DNA of 27,948 nucleotides from a virus, in IMG/VR virus record IMGVR_UViG_3300002835_000871, positions 1 to 27,948 of that record; one strand, given 5' to 3'. The position numbers and the translations under genes are program-made. Below the pieces are notes generated by a model that made no database searches, was not told the DNA's origin, and saw nothing but the letters and a program-made list of their open reading frames with translations. Positions 15,402 to 23,822 of this stretch are shown one piece after another. Position 1 is the first letter of the stretch. Every line of letters begins with the position of its first letter.

Positions 15402-15998
15402 TCACCAATCATCACCCACTGTTGCAGCTTCCGCAGAAGCGCTTGGTGCTGAAGTAGTTACATTATCTTTATCCAATCGAGCCATAGCGTCGATGTTACT
15501 TACTTTCAAACGAGAGTTAGCTGCATCTACAGACATTGGCTCAACAAATGGAACCCAAGAACGAGGTTGAATATAATTCTTCACAGATTGAGTAGAACCA
15601 TAGTTAGCAAACATTCTGAATTTGTGTCCAGCAGCTGCTCCTTCACGAACCAATTTCATACAACCATCTAGCATTTCTTTTGCAGATTGGAAGTTAGGCA
15701 ATTGGAAGTCTCCGCCATAAATAGCGTGAAGAACGTGTTTAAGGATTGTACCTTGTTTTTTGATTTGCTCCTCTACAGTTGCATAAGAAGTAGCTTGCTC
15801 AACATACCAAAAAGAACTGTTACAAGTAGCTCCTGCTTCATCTGTAAAAGTCAATTTGTACTCAGGAGACCCTTGTTTGTCTTCTGGTTTTCTTTTGTTT
15901 ACAGTCAATGTAACGTTCTCTACTACACCTGCTTTTCCTTCGTTGAAAATAGCTACTCCTGCTTTTGCGTCAAATGCGCTGTCATTTAAATTAATCAT
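15402..15998 (-). CDS. Single-stranded DNA-binding-like protein (198 aa)
   Basis: The beta-rich N-terminal part (VVENVTLTVNKRKPEDKQ, YKLTFTDEAGATCNSSFWYV) looks like an OB-fold, and the long middle region ends with a flexible Ala/Ser/Thr-rich linker and the acidic-aromatic tip ATVGDDW. This linker-plus-tip layout is typical of SSBs that recruit partners through the C-terminus. The gene lies between primase and the second acidic-tailed gene, and has its own terminator, consistent with a protein needed in quantity. The SSB call rests on layout and context rather than a clear family match. Confidence 0.65.
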   Translation of the reverse strand: MINLNDSAFDAKAGVAIFNEGKAGVVENVTLTVNKRKPEDKQGSPEYKLTFTDEAGATCNSSFWYVEQATSYATVEEQIKKQGTILKHVLHAIYGGDFQLPNFQSAKEMLDGCMKLVREGAAAGHKFRMFANYGSTQSVKNYIQPRSWVPFVEPMSVDAANSRLKVSNIDAMARLDKDNVTTSAPSASAEAATVGDDW

Positions 15999-16033
15999 TG
16001 TTTTTCTGTTTTTTATTGTTTATAAATTGTTTC

Positions 16034-16636
16034 TTACCAAACTGATTCTTCTGTAGAATCTTCATCTTCTTCATCAAAAGAAGATACAACTACTGCTTCT
16101 TCTACTTCTTCTTCTTCTGTTGCAGCAGCAATACCAAAACTTTCTGTTGTTGGGATACCACGTAAGTCAGGACCTAAGTCTTCTTCGTCAGAAATTTCAC
16201 CTACATGAGTAGTATTAATTTCAAATACAGGTGTTTCTTCTTCTTTTACAGTACCATATGCTAAAACTGGAGACAAAGTATTTAATCCATTAACTTCAGT
16301 AATCTCAAAATGATTCTCTACTGCTGTGTTTAGACCAAAGATCTTTACCATAAACTCGTAAGTTTTCTTGTCACTAATAGTACAAGCTTGAGTTAAAGGA
16401 AATCCTTGCTCTCCTGTAGCTTTACGAACTGCAGCAAGTTTTTTATCAGTACTAAAACCGAAAGAGATGCGCTCTCCACCAGTAATGTCTAAGTGTTTCT
16501 GCGCAGCTGCATTAAAACTAAATTTACGACCAGCTCCTAACTTTGTAATAGCTGACAACGTAATAACAGGAAACGCAAATTGTTCTTGTTTTCTTTTTCT
16601 TTGTGCGGGAACTTCATCCCAAATTAATCCTTCCAT
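16034..16636 (-). CDS. Acidic-tailed replication-associated protein (200 aa)
   Basis: No certain family. The N-terminal 130 residues look globular and beta-rich (VITLSAITKLGAGRKFSFN, ERISFGFSTDKKLAAVR). Residues ~130-200 are a low-complexity acidic region (EEEEVEEAVVV, DEEDEDSTEESVW) that ends in Trp. The tip resembles those of the SSB-like protein and the 395-residue protein. Sits directly between the SSB-like gene and the Sak4-like ATPase gene. It could be a second ssDNA-binding or annealing-type protein; this is inference. Confidence 0.7.
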   Translation of the reverse strand: MEGLIWDEVPAQRKRKQEQFAFPVITLSAITKLGAGRKFSFNAAAQKHLDITGGERISFGFSTDKKLAAVRKATGEQGFPLTQACTISDKKTYEFMVKIFGLNTAVENHFEITEVNGLNTLSPVLAYGTVKEEETPVFEINTTHVGEISDEEDLGPDLRGIPTTESFGIAAATEEEEVEEAVVVSSFDEEDEDSTEESVW

Positions 16637-16662
16637 TTTTTGTTTTTTAAGGTTTGATTTGT

Positions 16663-17337
16663 TTAAATTGAATAATAATCTCTAATAATTTCGTTGATCT
16701 TCGTCAAATCGTTATCAACTTCTCCTTCTTCGAACATCTCTAAAGGAGTTTTACAAGTATCATTACCAGATGATACAGTGCGGAATACATGGCGATTAGG
16801 TTGACCAGGTGTTTTGATAATCTCTGCATATAACACAATAGTGCTAAATGATTCAGGAACAAAACGCTCCAGCATTTTACCTTGTACGCCGATACGCTCA
16901 GAAGCAAAACCTGCTTCATCATAATGAATTTCAGGATGTGCAATTAAATACACAATCACATCATCTCTCATACTGTCATTAATGAAGTTGATCAAATCAT
17001 ATTGAGCAGCAGCCATTTTAGACCATTTATCAAAACCTTTCTCAGCTCTGAATCCTGGGTTCATAATAGCATCAGTCATAATTCTTGACCAAGTATCAAC
17101 AATAACAGTTTTTACATTAGAAAGCTCATTTACTTTCTTTAGTGTTGCCAATACAATATTAACATCAGAAGTCTTACGATAATTACGCTTTTCTTCGCTA
17201 TAATTAAGTCTAAAATTCTTAAAAGGCAAAGCCTTTTGATCAGTGTTAATAATTACTGTTTCCTCAGGATTTAAGTTCCTTAACGAGGTAGATTTCCCAC
17301 TTCCTGATTTACCAACCAGGAATACTAATTGACCCAT
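16663..17337 (-). CDS. Sak4-like RecA-fold ATPase (AAA_24 type, 224 aa)
   Basis: Walker A is GKSGSGKST (9-17) right at the N-terminus and Walker B KTVIVDTWSR (76-85) with D81. The region after it (FDKWSKMAAAQYDLINFIND, VIVYLIAHPEIHYDE) matches the phage Sak4/AAA_24 group of RecA-like ATPases. Sak4 proteins stimulate single-strand annealing together with the phage SSB, and an SSB-like gene lies just downstream. With the PD-(D/E)XK exonuclease and RusA-like resolvase it gives the phage a plausible complete recombination set. Length is standard for the family. Confidence 0.82.
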   Translation of the reverse strand: MGQLVFLVGKSGSGKSTSLRNLNPEETVIINTDQKALPFKNFRLNYSEEKRNYRKTSDVNIVLATLKKVNELSNVKTVIVDTWSRIMTDAIMNPGFRAEKGFDKWSKMAAAQYDLINFINDSMRDDVIVYLIAHPEIHYDEAGFASERIGVQGKMLERFVPESFSTIVLYAEIIKTPGQPNRHVFRTVSSGNDTCKTPLEMFEEGEVDNDLTKINEIIRDYYSI

Positions 17338-17392
17338 AAAATTTGTTTTTGATTGTTTGAATTACCTAATAAAGATAAGAATTTTTCTTGTA

Positions 17393-17650
17393 TTAAACAA
17401 GTTCTTGTACTACAGTTATTGACACTACATCGTGATTAGTTTTCAACCACTGTTTAGCTTTATCAACATCCTCTTTAGTATGCTGATGTTCTTTAAACAG
17501 TTCAAAAGAACCGCCGTTGTGATGTGCCATAGCCATTTTGTAAAATAAAATTCTCTCTGCTTGTTTTCTCGCTTCATTAATTCTTGTAGATGGAATGCTA
17601 CCTGCTATTCCATCAGGTTTACCCCAATCTTGAAAAGTTTCTAATCTCAT
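17393..17650 (-). CDS. Hypothetical protein (85 aa)
   Basis: Short, charged, mostly helical: RINEARKQAERILFYKMAMAH (23-43) and HTKEDVDKAKQWLKTNHDVV near the C-terminus. No recognised family. It overlaps the upstream 96-residue gene by 4 bases, so it is probably coupled to it. A small inverted repeat spans its stop codon (CTTGT/ACAAG). Confidence 0.7.
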   Translation of the reverse strand: MRLETFQDWGKPDGIAGSIPSTRINEARKQAERILFYKMAMAHHNGGSFELFKEHQHTKEDVDKAKQWLKTNHDVVSITVVQELV

Positions 17651-17937
17651 AAATTAATAATTTCATCCTTAACTTCATCTTGTTTTGTCTTGCGCTGTTT
17701 GTATAGCTTACCTCGTAAATGTGGGTGCTCTTCTTGTATTTTTCTACTCGCTCTGCCAAAAGAATCTATATAAGGAATAGTTCGTGATTCCATATCTTTT
17801 AAAAATTGTCTAATAGGTTGATTGATATCATACCCTATCTCTTTGAGATAAGTATAATACAGTCCTTCATTACTGTCTCTGAATTTTGGGTTCTTCACTA
17901 ATTGATCCTTAACCCAATCTAATTTGTCTACTATCAT
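17647..17937 (-). CDS. Small phage protein next to DnaB helicase (96 aa)
   Basis: The segment SFGRASRKIQEEHPHLRGKL (59-78) is a motif I recall from small replication-region proteins in many phages, always uncharacterised. The N-terminus DKLDWVKDQLVKNPKFRDSN and the middle YYTYLKEIGYDI suggest a helical fold, possibly DNA- or helicase-binding. It overlaps the helicase gene by 4 bases (ATGA), so stoichiometric synthesis with the helicase is likely. A helicase-loader or accessory role is conjecture. Confidence 0.75.
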   Translation of the reverse strand: MIVDKLDWVKDQLVKNPKFRDSNEGLYYTYLKEIGYDINQPIRQFLKDMESRTIPYIDSFGRASRKIQEEHPHLRGKLYKQRKTKQDEVKDEIINL

Positions 17938-19013
17938 ATTGTTTCTGTTCTACTGCGATAATAATCATCGATTTGTTTAAGCATTTCAGGTTTACCCATT
18001 AATTCTTCAGCTTTAGGCAGCTGATAATAACCGCCGAACTCGCCTATAAATAGGAAGCTAGCAAGAAGATTTACATCACCATCGCGATTCTTACATATCT
18101 TAGCTAACCTATAGCGGTTCTTAAATTTGGTAATATCATAACCTAAGCATTTATCAACTCCAAAATAAAAAGGACTTGCCAAGCCTATTGCGGTATTACA
18201 ATCTTCTGCGACATTACCCGTGTTTTTAATATCACTCAGCATAGGCATCCAGCTATCACCCTCACGTCTATCCATCTGCTCGGAGCCTCTGTTAATCTGA
18301 GAAATAACCACGGGACTAAAGTTGAACATGTTTCTAAAGAATACCAGAGTTCTAGAAGCTTTGTCAATTGCTTCCTTTAGATCCTTGTAATTATTATAGT
18401 TGATCAAGCCAATATGGTCAATCACAACTAAAGTAATTAGCCCAGGATTGTTAGGAACGTAATCAACAATAAGCCCTTCCTTACTTCTTACTACTTCTCC
18501 ACGACTCTCTGCATAGGATATAAGATCCTTGTATAGAAAATCAGGATTTAGAGTAGATCGATAATGAAGATACTTATTCTGAATCTCCTGCATTCTATCC
18601 TCATAAAGAGGAATTAATGCCTCAACTTCAGGCCTAATAGCTAAGTCCCCCTTGGATAATATTTCATCCATAGAAGTCATAATACCGTGCTCGCGCCAGA
18701 TTAAACTTGCAATATGTTTAGCTATCTGATGCTCAGGGGGAATCTCTAAAGAATAATAAATAATCTCTATATCATGAATATAACCAGGATTATTTTGTAA
18801 AAATTCTATAGCCCCATAAACATAAGTACTATTCACAAATGCAGTCTTACCGACACTTGTACCTGCAAAAATTAAATCATAACGACCTTGTTGAATATTC
18901 TTAATGTGTTTACTTAAAGTAGTAAAGCCTTGAAAGGGAATACCTGTATTTAAACCTTGTTTACCTCTTTCTATACTTGTTTTTAATCGATCCCAATATT
19001 TAATTTTAGTCAT
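17934..19013 (-). CDS. DnaB-like replicative helicase, RecA domain only (359 aa)
   Basis: Walker A AGTSVGKT (50-57), Walker B TLVVIDHIGL (194-203), and motif H3 VVISQINRGSEQMDRR (235-250) identify a hexameric RecA-type DnaB helicase. DIEIIYYSLEIPPEHQ (81-96) is the H1a motif with its catalytic Glu. Only ~45 residues precede Walker A, so the usual N-terminal primase-interaction domain is missing, as in many phage helicases. It unwinds DNA ahead of the family A polymerase and works with the primase at 14355-15350. DNMP-type linker helices at 15-45 may serve as ring contacts. The small gene downstream is translationally coupled. Confidence 0.9.
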   Translation of the reverse strand: MTKIKYWDRLKTSIERGKQGLNTGIPFQGFTTLSKHIKNIQQGRYDLIFAGTSVGKTAFVNSTYVYGAIEFLQNNPGYIHDIEIIYYSLEIPPEHQIAKHIASLIWREHGIMTSMDEILSKGDLAIRPEVEALIPLYEDRMQEIQNKYLHYRSTLNPDFLYKDLISYAESRGEVVRSKEGLIVDYVPNNPGLITLVVIDHIGLINYNNYKDLKEAIDKASRTLVFFRNMFNFSPVVISQINRGSEQMDRREGDSWMPMLSDIKNTGNVAEDCNTAIGLASPFYFGVDKCLGYDITKFKNRYRLAKICKNRDGDVNLLASFLFIGEFGGYYQLPKAEELMGKPEMLKQIDDYYRSRTETI

Positions 19014-19033
19014 TTGATTAATTATTTAAGGTT

Positions 19034-19594
19034 TTAAATTGAGTCAGTATTCCACTCTTGTTCTTCTGTTCCAACTTCTTGTATAAATACATCCCATTGT
19101 TCCCAAAGATTGTTATTCAATACTGTTTCCATTTGTGGAAGAAATTGCAGACTATTAGTTTGCTTTTTCTTATTCACAAAAGCTTGAAGAGCTTCAATAG
19201 CTCTTGAGTGCTCTTCTTTAGTTTTAACTCTAGCTAGATACTTTTTTTCGTGCTTTAATGCTACCTGTGAAGTAGGCCCTGCGCTCCTTAAAATACGAGA
19301 GCCTACTCTAATAGGATAAGCATTATAAAATTCCCAGAAATTAATATCATCAGATTGAATGCCAAATAGTTTTTCGACATTTTTACTGCTAATAATAGTT
19401 TCAGTAAATTTTCCATCACTATTAAGTATAAAATTAGTTTGAGTTAGCTCTAATCGAAGTGCTAACGCCTTTTCACGACCATAGATACCTATTATATCAT
19501 CAAACTTTTTATGATACATTAGAAACAATAAGGTAGCTTGATCAGGCGACAGATTTGCTTTTTTTAGTCTTTCGAGATTTAGTTTTACTTCCAT
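19034..19594 (-). CDS. Replication initiator/helicase-loader-like protein (186 aa)
   Basis: The C-terminal half has the spacing of phage replication protein O/DnaT-like C-terminal domains: FWEFYNAYPIRVGSR (85-99), repeated basic helices, then a W/L-containing end (TVLNNNLWEQWDVF). In that group, FxxFWxxYPxKxxK...W...TxLNxxxW is typical. The N-terminal part (SPDQATLLFLMYHKKFDDI) looks helical. Its place between the DnaB helicase and the SF2 helicase genes fits a role in loading DnaB at the origin. Residues 100-150 are rich in Lys. The match is a pattern seen by eye and should be treated as moderate. Confidence 0.6.
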   Translation of the reverse strand: MEVKLNLERLKKANLSPDQATLLFLMYHKKFDDIIGIYGREKALALRLELTQTNFILNSDGKFTETIISSKNVEKLFGIQSDDINFWEFYNAYPIRVGSRILRSAGPTSQVALKHEKKYLARVKTKEEHSRAIEALQAFVNKKKQTNSLQFLPQMETVLNNNLWEQWDVFIQEVGTEEQEWNTDSI

Positions 19595-20693
19595 CTTTTA
19601 ATTCTTCAATACTACATTCTTTAATCTTGTTAGACTCAAAGCCTTTAAGTGCAGACCGCATCCATACTTCATCTTGTGTATTTCTTAGATACACAATATA
19701 AATAGTGGCTTTTCTGCCTCCGTCCATATTCATAGCACGCATTGCTTGCTGCACTGCTAAATTCTCGCCGCTCTTAAGCTGGTTGAATACTGCTACTTTT
19801 AGATCAGGAATAGTAATACCCATGGACACCATCGATACTACACTAAGCTTATCAATTGTACCTTCAGAAAATTGTTTTAAGGAATCTTTATCAGATTTAC
19901 TGTGAAAAGAGTTATCTCCCAGTTTGTCTGCTATATCTTGCCTACCTGAAAATATAATACACCTATCAACTAAGGACAATATATCTTCAGTAACTTTCTG
20001 TTTAGACCTTGCATTATAAATAACATCTAATCTCTTAGACATTAAGAATCGTAAAGAACTCCATTTTTGACGCTGTTTTGCTTGCGTATAGGCAGTATCC
20101 CAGTACGCATATGCTTCTGCTTCAGTCTGCAAAAAGGCATTTTCTTTATTTCCTCCTAATACGTATTTATCTTTATAGTCTAAATCACACCCAACACAAA
20201 TAATCTCATAGTCAGCAATAATCTTATCAGCAATAGCTTGCTCTACACTATATGTATATAATACATTTAGTTTAAGCATTGTCTCTAATAAGAATTCTGT
20301 ATCACCATCTAATGTGCCTGTTAGTGCTAATATTCTTGTGCCCTTTAATTGTTCTCTTGATAGAAGATTAAGGACTTTAAGATTATAAGCATGTATCTCA
20401 TCGGCAATAATTAGATTGTAAGCCTTTTTGTTTTTACTTATGCTGTTGCTCCAAAGGAATTCTACTTTAATATTATCTCTGAGATTCCATTTAACCATCT
20501 CTTCTTTCCAACTCTCAAAAATCTCTTTTCTCGGAGCTAATATTAATACGCTAATTTCTTTTTCTACTGTATTTAATGCATCTATAGTAATCTTAGTTTT
20601 ACCTACACGAGGTGCTACTTCAACTACACCAACAAATCTATTGAATACTATAGCATTCGTAGCTGTCGATTGCACTTGGGTTCTTATTTGCAT
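19542..20693 (-). CDS. SF2 DEAD/DEAH-type helicase, UvsW-like (383 aa)
   Basis: Motif I APRVGKTK (27-34), motif Ia VLILAPRKEI (49-58), motif II IADEIHAY (96-103, DEIH), motif III ALTGTLDG (123-130), and in the second RecA domain CIIFSGRQDIADKL (245-258), VSMVSMGITIPDL (286-298) and motif VI QQAMRAMN (315-322). This is the UvsW/RecG-like group of SF2 enzymes used by phages for branch migration and fork remodelling. The last ~20 residues are a Lys/Ser-rich tail (KTKSRKTKKSKS). The N-terminus begins only 26 residues before motif I. It overlaps genes on both sides by ~50 bases, giving strong translational packing. Confidence 0.87.
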   Translation of the reverse strand: MQIRTQVQSTATNAIVFNRFVGVVEVAPRVGKTKITIDALNTVEKEISVLILAPRKEIFESWKEEMVKWNLRDNIKVEFLWSNSISKNKKAYNLIIADEIHAYNLKVLNLLSREQLKGTRILALTGTLDGDTEFLLETMLKLNVLYTYSVEQAIADKIIADYEIICVGCDLDYKDKYVLGGNKENAFLQTEAEAYAYWDTAYTQAKQRQKWSSLRFLMSKRLDVIYNARSKQKVTEDILSLVDRCIIFSGRQDIADKLGDNSFHSKSDKDSLKQFSEGTIDKLSVVSMVSMGITIPDLKVAVFNQLKSGENLAVQQAMRAMNMDGGRKATIYIVYLRNTQDEVWMRSALKGFESNKIKECSIEELKDGSKTKSRKTKKSKSVA

Positions 20694-21108
20694 ATTTGTC
20701 TATTTTTTGTAATGCAAAACGTCTTACATACTTGTTTTTATAAATACTTAACTCATTGTAGTCTCTCCCATTATAAGTTACAGGATAGACGCCGTCTTTC
20801 ATCCATTGTTTGTAAGAAGCTTTAACTGTTTTTACTACATATGGTTGACTTTTTGCTTTAATATTTCTAGATACATTGCAATAGTTAATACCAAACATTC
20901 TGCCCATTTCTGAATAAGAAAATCCTTCTTTGTGCAATCTTTTTGCTGTTATTCTACGCAGTTCAGTCACATAAATATTAACTACATTTCTTAAAGGTTT
21001 AAAATAAAGTTCTAGTTGTTTTAATTCTGTAAGTCTCTCTATCTCTTTATGTAATTGAGATATTCTGTCTTCATAAGAAGTTGTTTCTAATTTTATTGAT
21101 ACTCCCAT
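20638..21108 (-). CDS. DnaA domain-IV-like helix-turn-helix protein (156 aa)
   Basis: A coiled-coil-like N-terminus (YEDRISQLHKEIERLTELK, 12-30) is followed by RRITAKRLHKEGFSYSEMGR and MFGINYCNVSRNIKAK (51-86). That pattern, basic helix then (F/Y)SxxEIGxxFG, then a recognition helix with V and R/H, matches the DNA-binding domain IV of DnaA. No AAA+ motor is present. The C-terminal ~60 residues are basic and Tyr-rich. Such stand-alone DnaA-C-like proteins in Bacteroidota phages may bind the replication origin or act as regulators. Located between polymerase and SF2 helicase. The DnaA relation is by motif only. Confidence 0.7.
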   Translation of the reverse strand: MGVSIKLETTSYEDRISQLHKEIERLTELKQLELYFKPLRNVVNIYVTELRRITAKRLHKEGFSYSEMGRMFGINYCNVSRNIKAKSQPYVVKTVKASYKQWMKDGVYPVTYNGRDYNELSIYKNKYVRRFALQKIDKYANKNPSAIDSYECYSIQ

Positions 21109-21120
21109 AATTTTTTAGTT

Positions 21121-23130
21121 TTAATGTTGCCATTGATGGGTTACCATCGGTTCTGCTTTTAATTTTACTACTGTACAGAATACTTTACCAGCTTCTTCCA
21201 TGCAGTGTTGTAATTGACCCTTGATAACATCGCTCATACTTTCAGGACATTCTACTATCCATTCGTCATGAACGACATTAGGCATTTTCACAGTAAAAAC
21301 TAGATTATTCTTCACAAGATAACGAAAAAAATACACACCTGCAAGCTTTGTGATATCTGCAGAAGTACCTTGAATAGGATAATTCAAAGACATACGCTCG
21401 ATATCACCTTTCTTCATAAAATACTCTCGTACTTTAGGCTTGTAGTAATTAATAAATGTGTCGGTATTTCTTGTTTTATGGTCCTTATAATCATCCCAGA
21501 AACCCTTTGTATTATAGATTTCTTCGTGAAGCTTTTTATATTCTTCAAAATAAGGAATAAAACATTTACGATTACTTACACCATTAAATTGTATATAACC
21601 CAGCTCTAATGCTCGTTTCTTTTCTTGTTTAAAATAATCAGCTAATCCTGGAAAAGCTTTAAAATATGCTGTGTAAACTGCTTCACCTTCTTCTAAAGGT
21701 ATACTCAAGTTTTGCGCAATAGTTATACCTGTACCGCCATAGTTAATAGCGAAACCTGCACTCTTTGCAATTTGTCTCTTGCCTTTATGCTTGTCTTTAA
21801 TTTCATCTAAAGACAATCCTGATAGTTCAGGGAATATCTTAGAAGCAATAAAGCTGTGCATATCTCCTAATCCTTGGCTGTAAAAATACAGTAAGTCAGG
21901 ATCTAAAGATTTGTTAGCAAGTACAATCTGCTCTTGCCCACTATAGTCGCTTACTATTAGTACATTGCCAGGCTCAGATTGAAAGCAACTTCTGGTTCGC
22001 TTGTCGCTGGGTATATTTTGCATGTTAGGTGCTTGAGGAATGCCACGTTTTCTATCACCTTTCTGACCACTAGACAATCTGCCCGTATTCATAATCTGAG
22101 TATAGTTACTATGTATTCTACCTGTTGCTTTATTAATATACTCAAACCAGTTCTCACCATAAGTACTCACAACCTTTTGATGCTCAGTATATTCTATGTA
22201 AGTCCCAATGATAGGATGCTTAGACTTTTGAGGACCTAATACTTTCTTATCTACTGAATCTTTAAATAATCCTGTGTCTTTATCTTTAGTTAAAGTATCT
22301 ACACCTAAAGATTTCATAAAAGGAATTACTTGTTTAGAAGAGGCCCAGTTTAGCTTACATGTAACACCTTCAGAAAATAAACTCAATTGATTGTCTACAA
22401 ACTGAGGATACTTATCAATGTTATCTAAAATAAATTGATCAAGTACTTGCTTTACAGCATCTAAGTCTTTTTGATCTTCTTCACATTTCTTACGCCAGTC
22501 TTCACTATTCATATAGAATCCACAGAATTCTATGTAAGCCAGGACTATAGCAAACTCATTGTCAAGAGTCATAGTTCTAGTAAGATTCAGCTCAGTCAGT
22601 GCCACTTCTTGTTTACGTTTTACTTGATGTAAATACTTCACATCATCAGCAGCATATTTAATTACCCTAGTGGACAAACCTTCTCTATGAATGTGTCCTC
22701 TAACAGTTTTATCAAGTTCAATTTTGCAATACTTATACACTACTGCATCTAACGATCTTCTTGCTGTGTCGATACCTGTAGTCAGGATTCTCTCAGCTAA
22801 GAAACTATCATATACTTTAGTAGGTATAATTCCATAATAGAATAAAAATCTAACGTCAAATTTAGCATTATGCATGATCAGCATCTTACTCTCTAATAGA
22901 TCTTTATAAGCTTTAGGATCTACAGTTGTACAGTCAACAACATATTGTCGTTGCTGATCACCTAATTGCATAGATAATAAAGCTTTAGTGAATGGGTCCA
23001 AGCCCATAGTTTCAGTATCGAAGCCTATAATATCTAGGGTTTCTAAATACTCTAACGATTCTTTAACAGTAGCCAAAGAATAACCAGGCGCCGTGAACAA
23101 CGACGCTTGGTTAGTTACTAAATAAATCAC
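21121..23130 (-). CDS. Family A DNA polymerase with 3'-5' exonuclease (669 aa)
   Basis: The exonuclease domain has D38-T-E40 (IGFDTETMGL), N88xxxD92 (MHNAKFDVRF) and Y159xxxD163 (YAADDVKYL), so proofreading residues are intact. The polymerase domain has motif A VSDYSGQE (393-400), motif B KRQIAKSAGFAINYGG (451-466) and motif C NVVHDEWIV (618-626). It lacks a 5'-3' nuclease, as in other phage Pol A enzymes. The start is GTG at 23128-23130; an in-frame TAA two codons upstream excludes an earlier start. Between thumb and palm an RLSSG…GDRKRGIPQ loop may be an insertion. It copies the phage genome with the DnaB helicase and primase encoded downstream. Confidence 0.95.
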   Translation of the reverse strand: MIYLVTNQASLFTAPGYSLATVKESLEYLETLDIIGFDTETMGLDPFTKALLSMQLGDQQRQYVVDCTTVDPKAYKDLLESKMLIMHNAKFDVRFLFYYGIIPTKVYDSFLAERILTTGIDTARRSLDAVVYKYCKIELDKTVRGHIHREGLSTRVIKYAADDVKYLHQVKRKQEVALTELNLTRTMTLDNEFAIVLAYIEFCGFYMNSEDWRKKCEEDQKDLDAVKQVLDQFILDNIDKYPQFVDNQLSLFSEGVTCKLNWASSKQVIPFMKSLGVDTLTKDKDTGLFKDSVDKKVLGPQKSKHPIIGTYIEYTEHQKVVSTYGENWFEYINKATGRIHSNYTQIMNTGRLSSGQKGDRKRGIPQAPNMQNIPSDKRTRSCFQSEPGNVLIVSDYSGQEQIVLANKSLDPDLLYFYSQGLGDMHSFIASKIFPELSGLSLDEIKDKHKGKRQIAKSAGFAINYGGTGITIAQNLSIPLEEGEAVYTAYFKAFPGLADYFKQEKKRALELGYIQFNGVSNRKCFIPYFEEYKKLHEEIYNTKGFWDDYKDHKTRNTDTFINYYKPKVREYFMKKGDIERMSLNYPIQGTSADITKLAGVYFFRYLVKNNLVFTVKMPNVVHDEWIVECPESMSDVIKGQLQHCMEEAGKVFCTVVKLKAEPMVTHQWQH

Positions 23131-23161
23131 TTCTTATTTAACTTTACAGAATTAAAAATTC

Positions 23162-23350
23162 TCAGTTTTTCTGTTTTTTAACAGAAGATTTTAAGTTAAT
23201 ATAAGCTTGTGCTCCACGTTTTGTACCGCTTTGCCATTTTAATAATGGGTATTTAGGGTCCATCATATATTTCCAAGGAAGAAACCAAAATCTCTTCATC
23301 TTAACATTAAACTTACCATACGCATTCTCTACAATTTTAAACTTTGCCAT
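23162..23350 (-). CDS. Small basic protein with GTKRGAQAYIN motif (62 aa)
   Basis: Basic, Trp/Phe-rich peptide: KMKRFWFLPWKYMMD (17-31) followed by WQSGTKRGAQAYIN (39-52) and a Lys-rich end. It shares a similar order of motifs with the 73-residue protein at 5511-5732 (FKWRWVRDLD, GTRKGAQTYIN), so the two arose by duplication or from a common family. A hairpin AGAATT/AATTCT lies in the short gap before the polymerase gene. Function unknown. Confidence 0.7.
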   Translation of the reverse strand: MAKFKIVENAYGKFNVKMKRFWFLPWKYMMDPKYPLLKWQSGTKRGAQAYINLKSSVKKQKN

Positions 23351-23376
23351 TTTATTTGTTTTTTGTTGTTACTTAA

Positions 23377-23559
23377 TCATTTACTTGGGGAAAGTATTAC
23401 ACCTTCATGTACAATCTTATCTAAAATTTGAGTATGGCCATTAATCACAGTAGGCTCTAATGTATTTTTAGATAGTTGTTCAAGTGCTATTTTCTCTAAG
23501 TCGTTTTCGGGAATGAGCACTAATTTAATAGTTCCATTTAAAATAACCTCTGTTTTCAT
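23377..23559 (-). CDS. Hypothetical protein (60 aa)
   Basis: Starts MKTEVILNGTIKLVLIPENDLEKIALEQL, i.e. two beta strands followed by a helix, a layout I recall from short proteins of unknown role in Bacteroidota phages; the second half is TVINGHTQILDKIVHEGVIL. No motif, no membrane segment. It shares the transcript with the small genes upstream. Confidence 0.6.
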   Translation of the reverse strand: MKTEVILNGTIKLVLIPENDLEKIALEQLSKNTLEPTVINGHTQILDKIVHEGVILSPSK

Positions 23560-23578
23560 AGTTATTATTTTAGTTTAG

Positions 23579-23800
23579 TTAGTTAATACTTAACAATATA
23601 AGCTCCCAAAATCCTATACCAGCAAGGAAATAAATAGCATACCACAACCATTGTGGATAGGCAAATTTTTTCTTAGATAGTTCAGAAGCTAATTTTCTGT
23701 CTTGTTGAGTAATTATCTCACGCATAATTTCTATTGATTGATCCTGTTGAGCTACTATGTCTTCTAAAGTCTTAATAACTCTGTCTTTTGTATCATTCAT
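23579..23800 (-). CDS. Tail-anchored membrane protein with coiled coil (73 aa)
   Basis: Residues 1-45 form a charged heptad-like helix (RVIKTLEDIVAQQDQSIEIM), then WLWYAIYFLAGIGFWELILL (50-69) is one transmembrane segment at the very C-terminus. Such a small tail-anchored coiled coil could oligomerise at the inner membrane, as some phage spanin-like, holin-like or exclusion proteins do. It is next to three lipoprotein genes. No family recognised. Confidence 0.65.
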   Translation of the reverse strand: MNDTKDRVIKTLEDIVAQQDQSIEIMREIITQQDRKLASELSKKKFAYPQWLWYAIYFLAGIGFWELILLSIN

Positions 23801-23822
23801 TTTATTTATAGTTAAAGATTAA

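Noticed and set aside
17338-17400. Bacteroidota-type promoter (TTG, 20-base spacer, TATCTTTA) before the Sak4-like gene
   Set aside because: One base off the -7 consensus and no second example of the same kind is convincing in the window; an AT-rich sequence gives such matches by chance.
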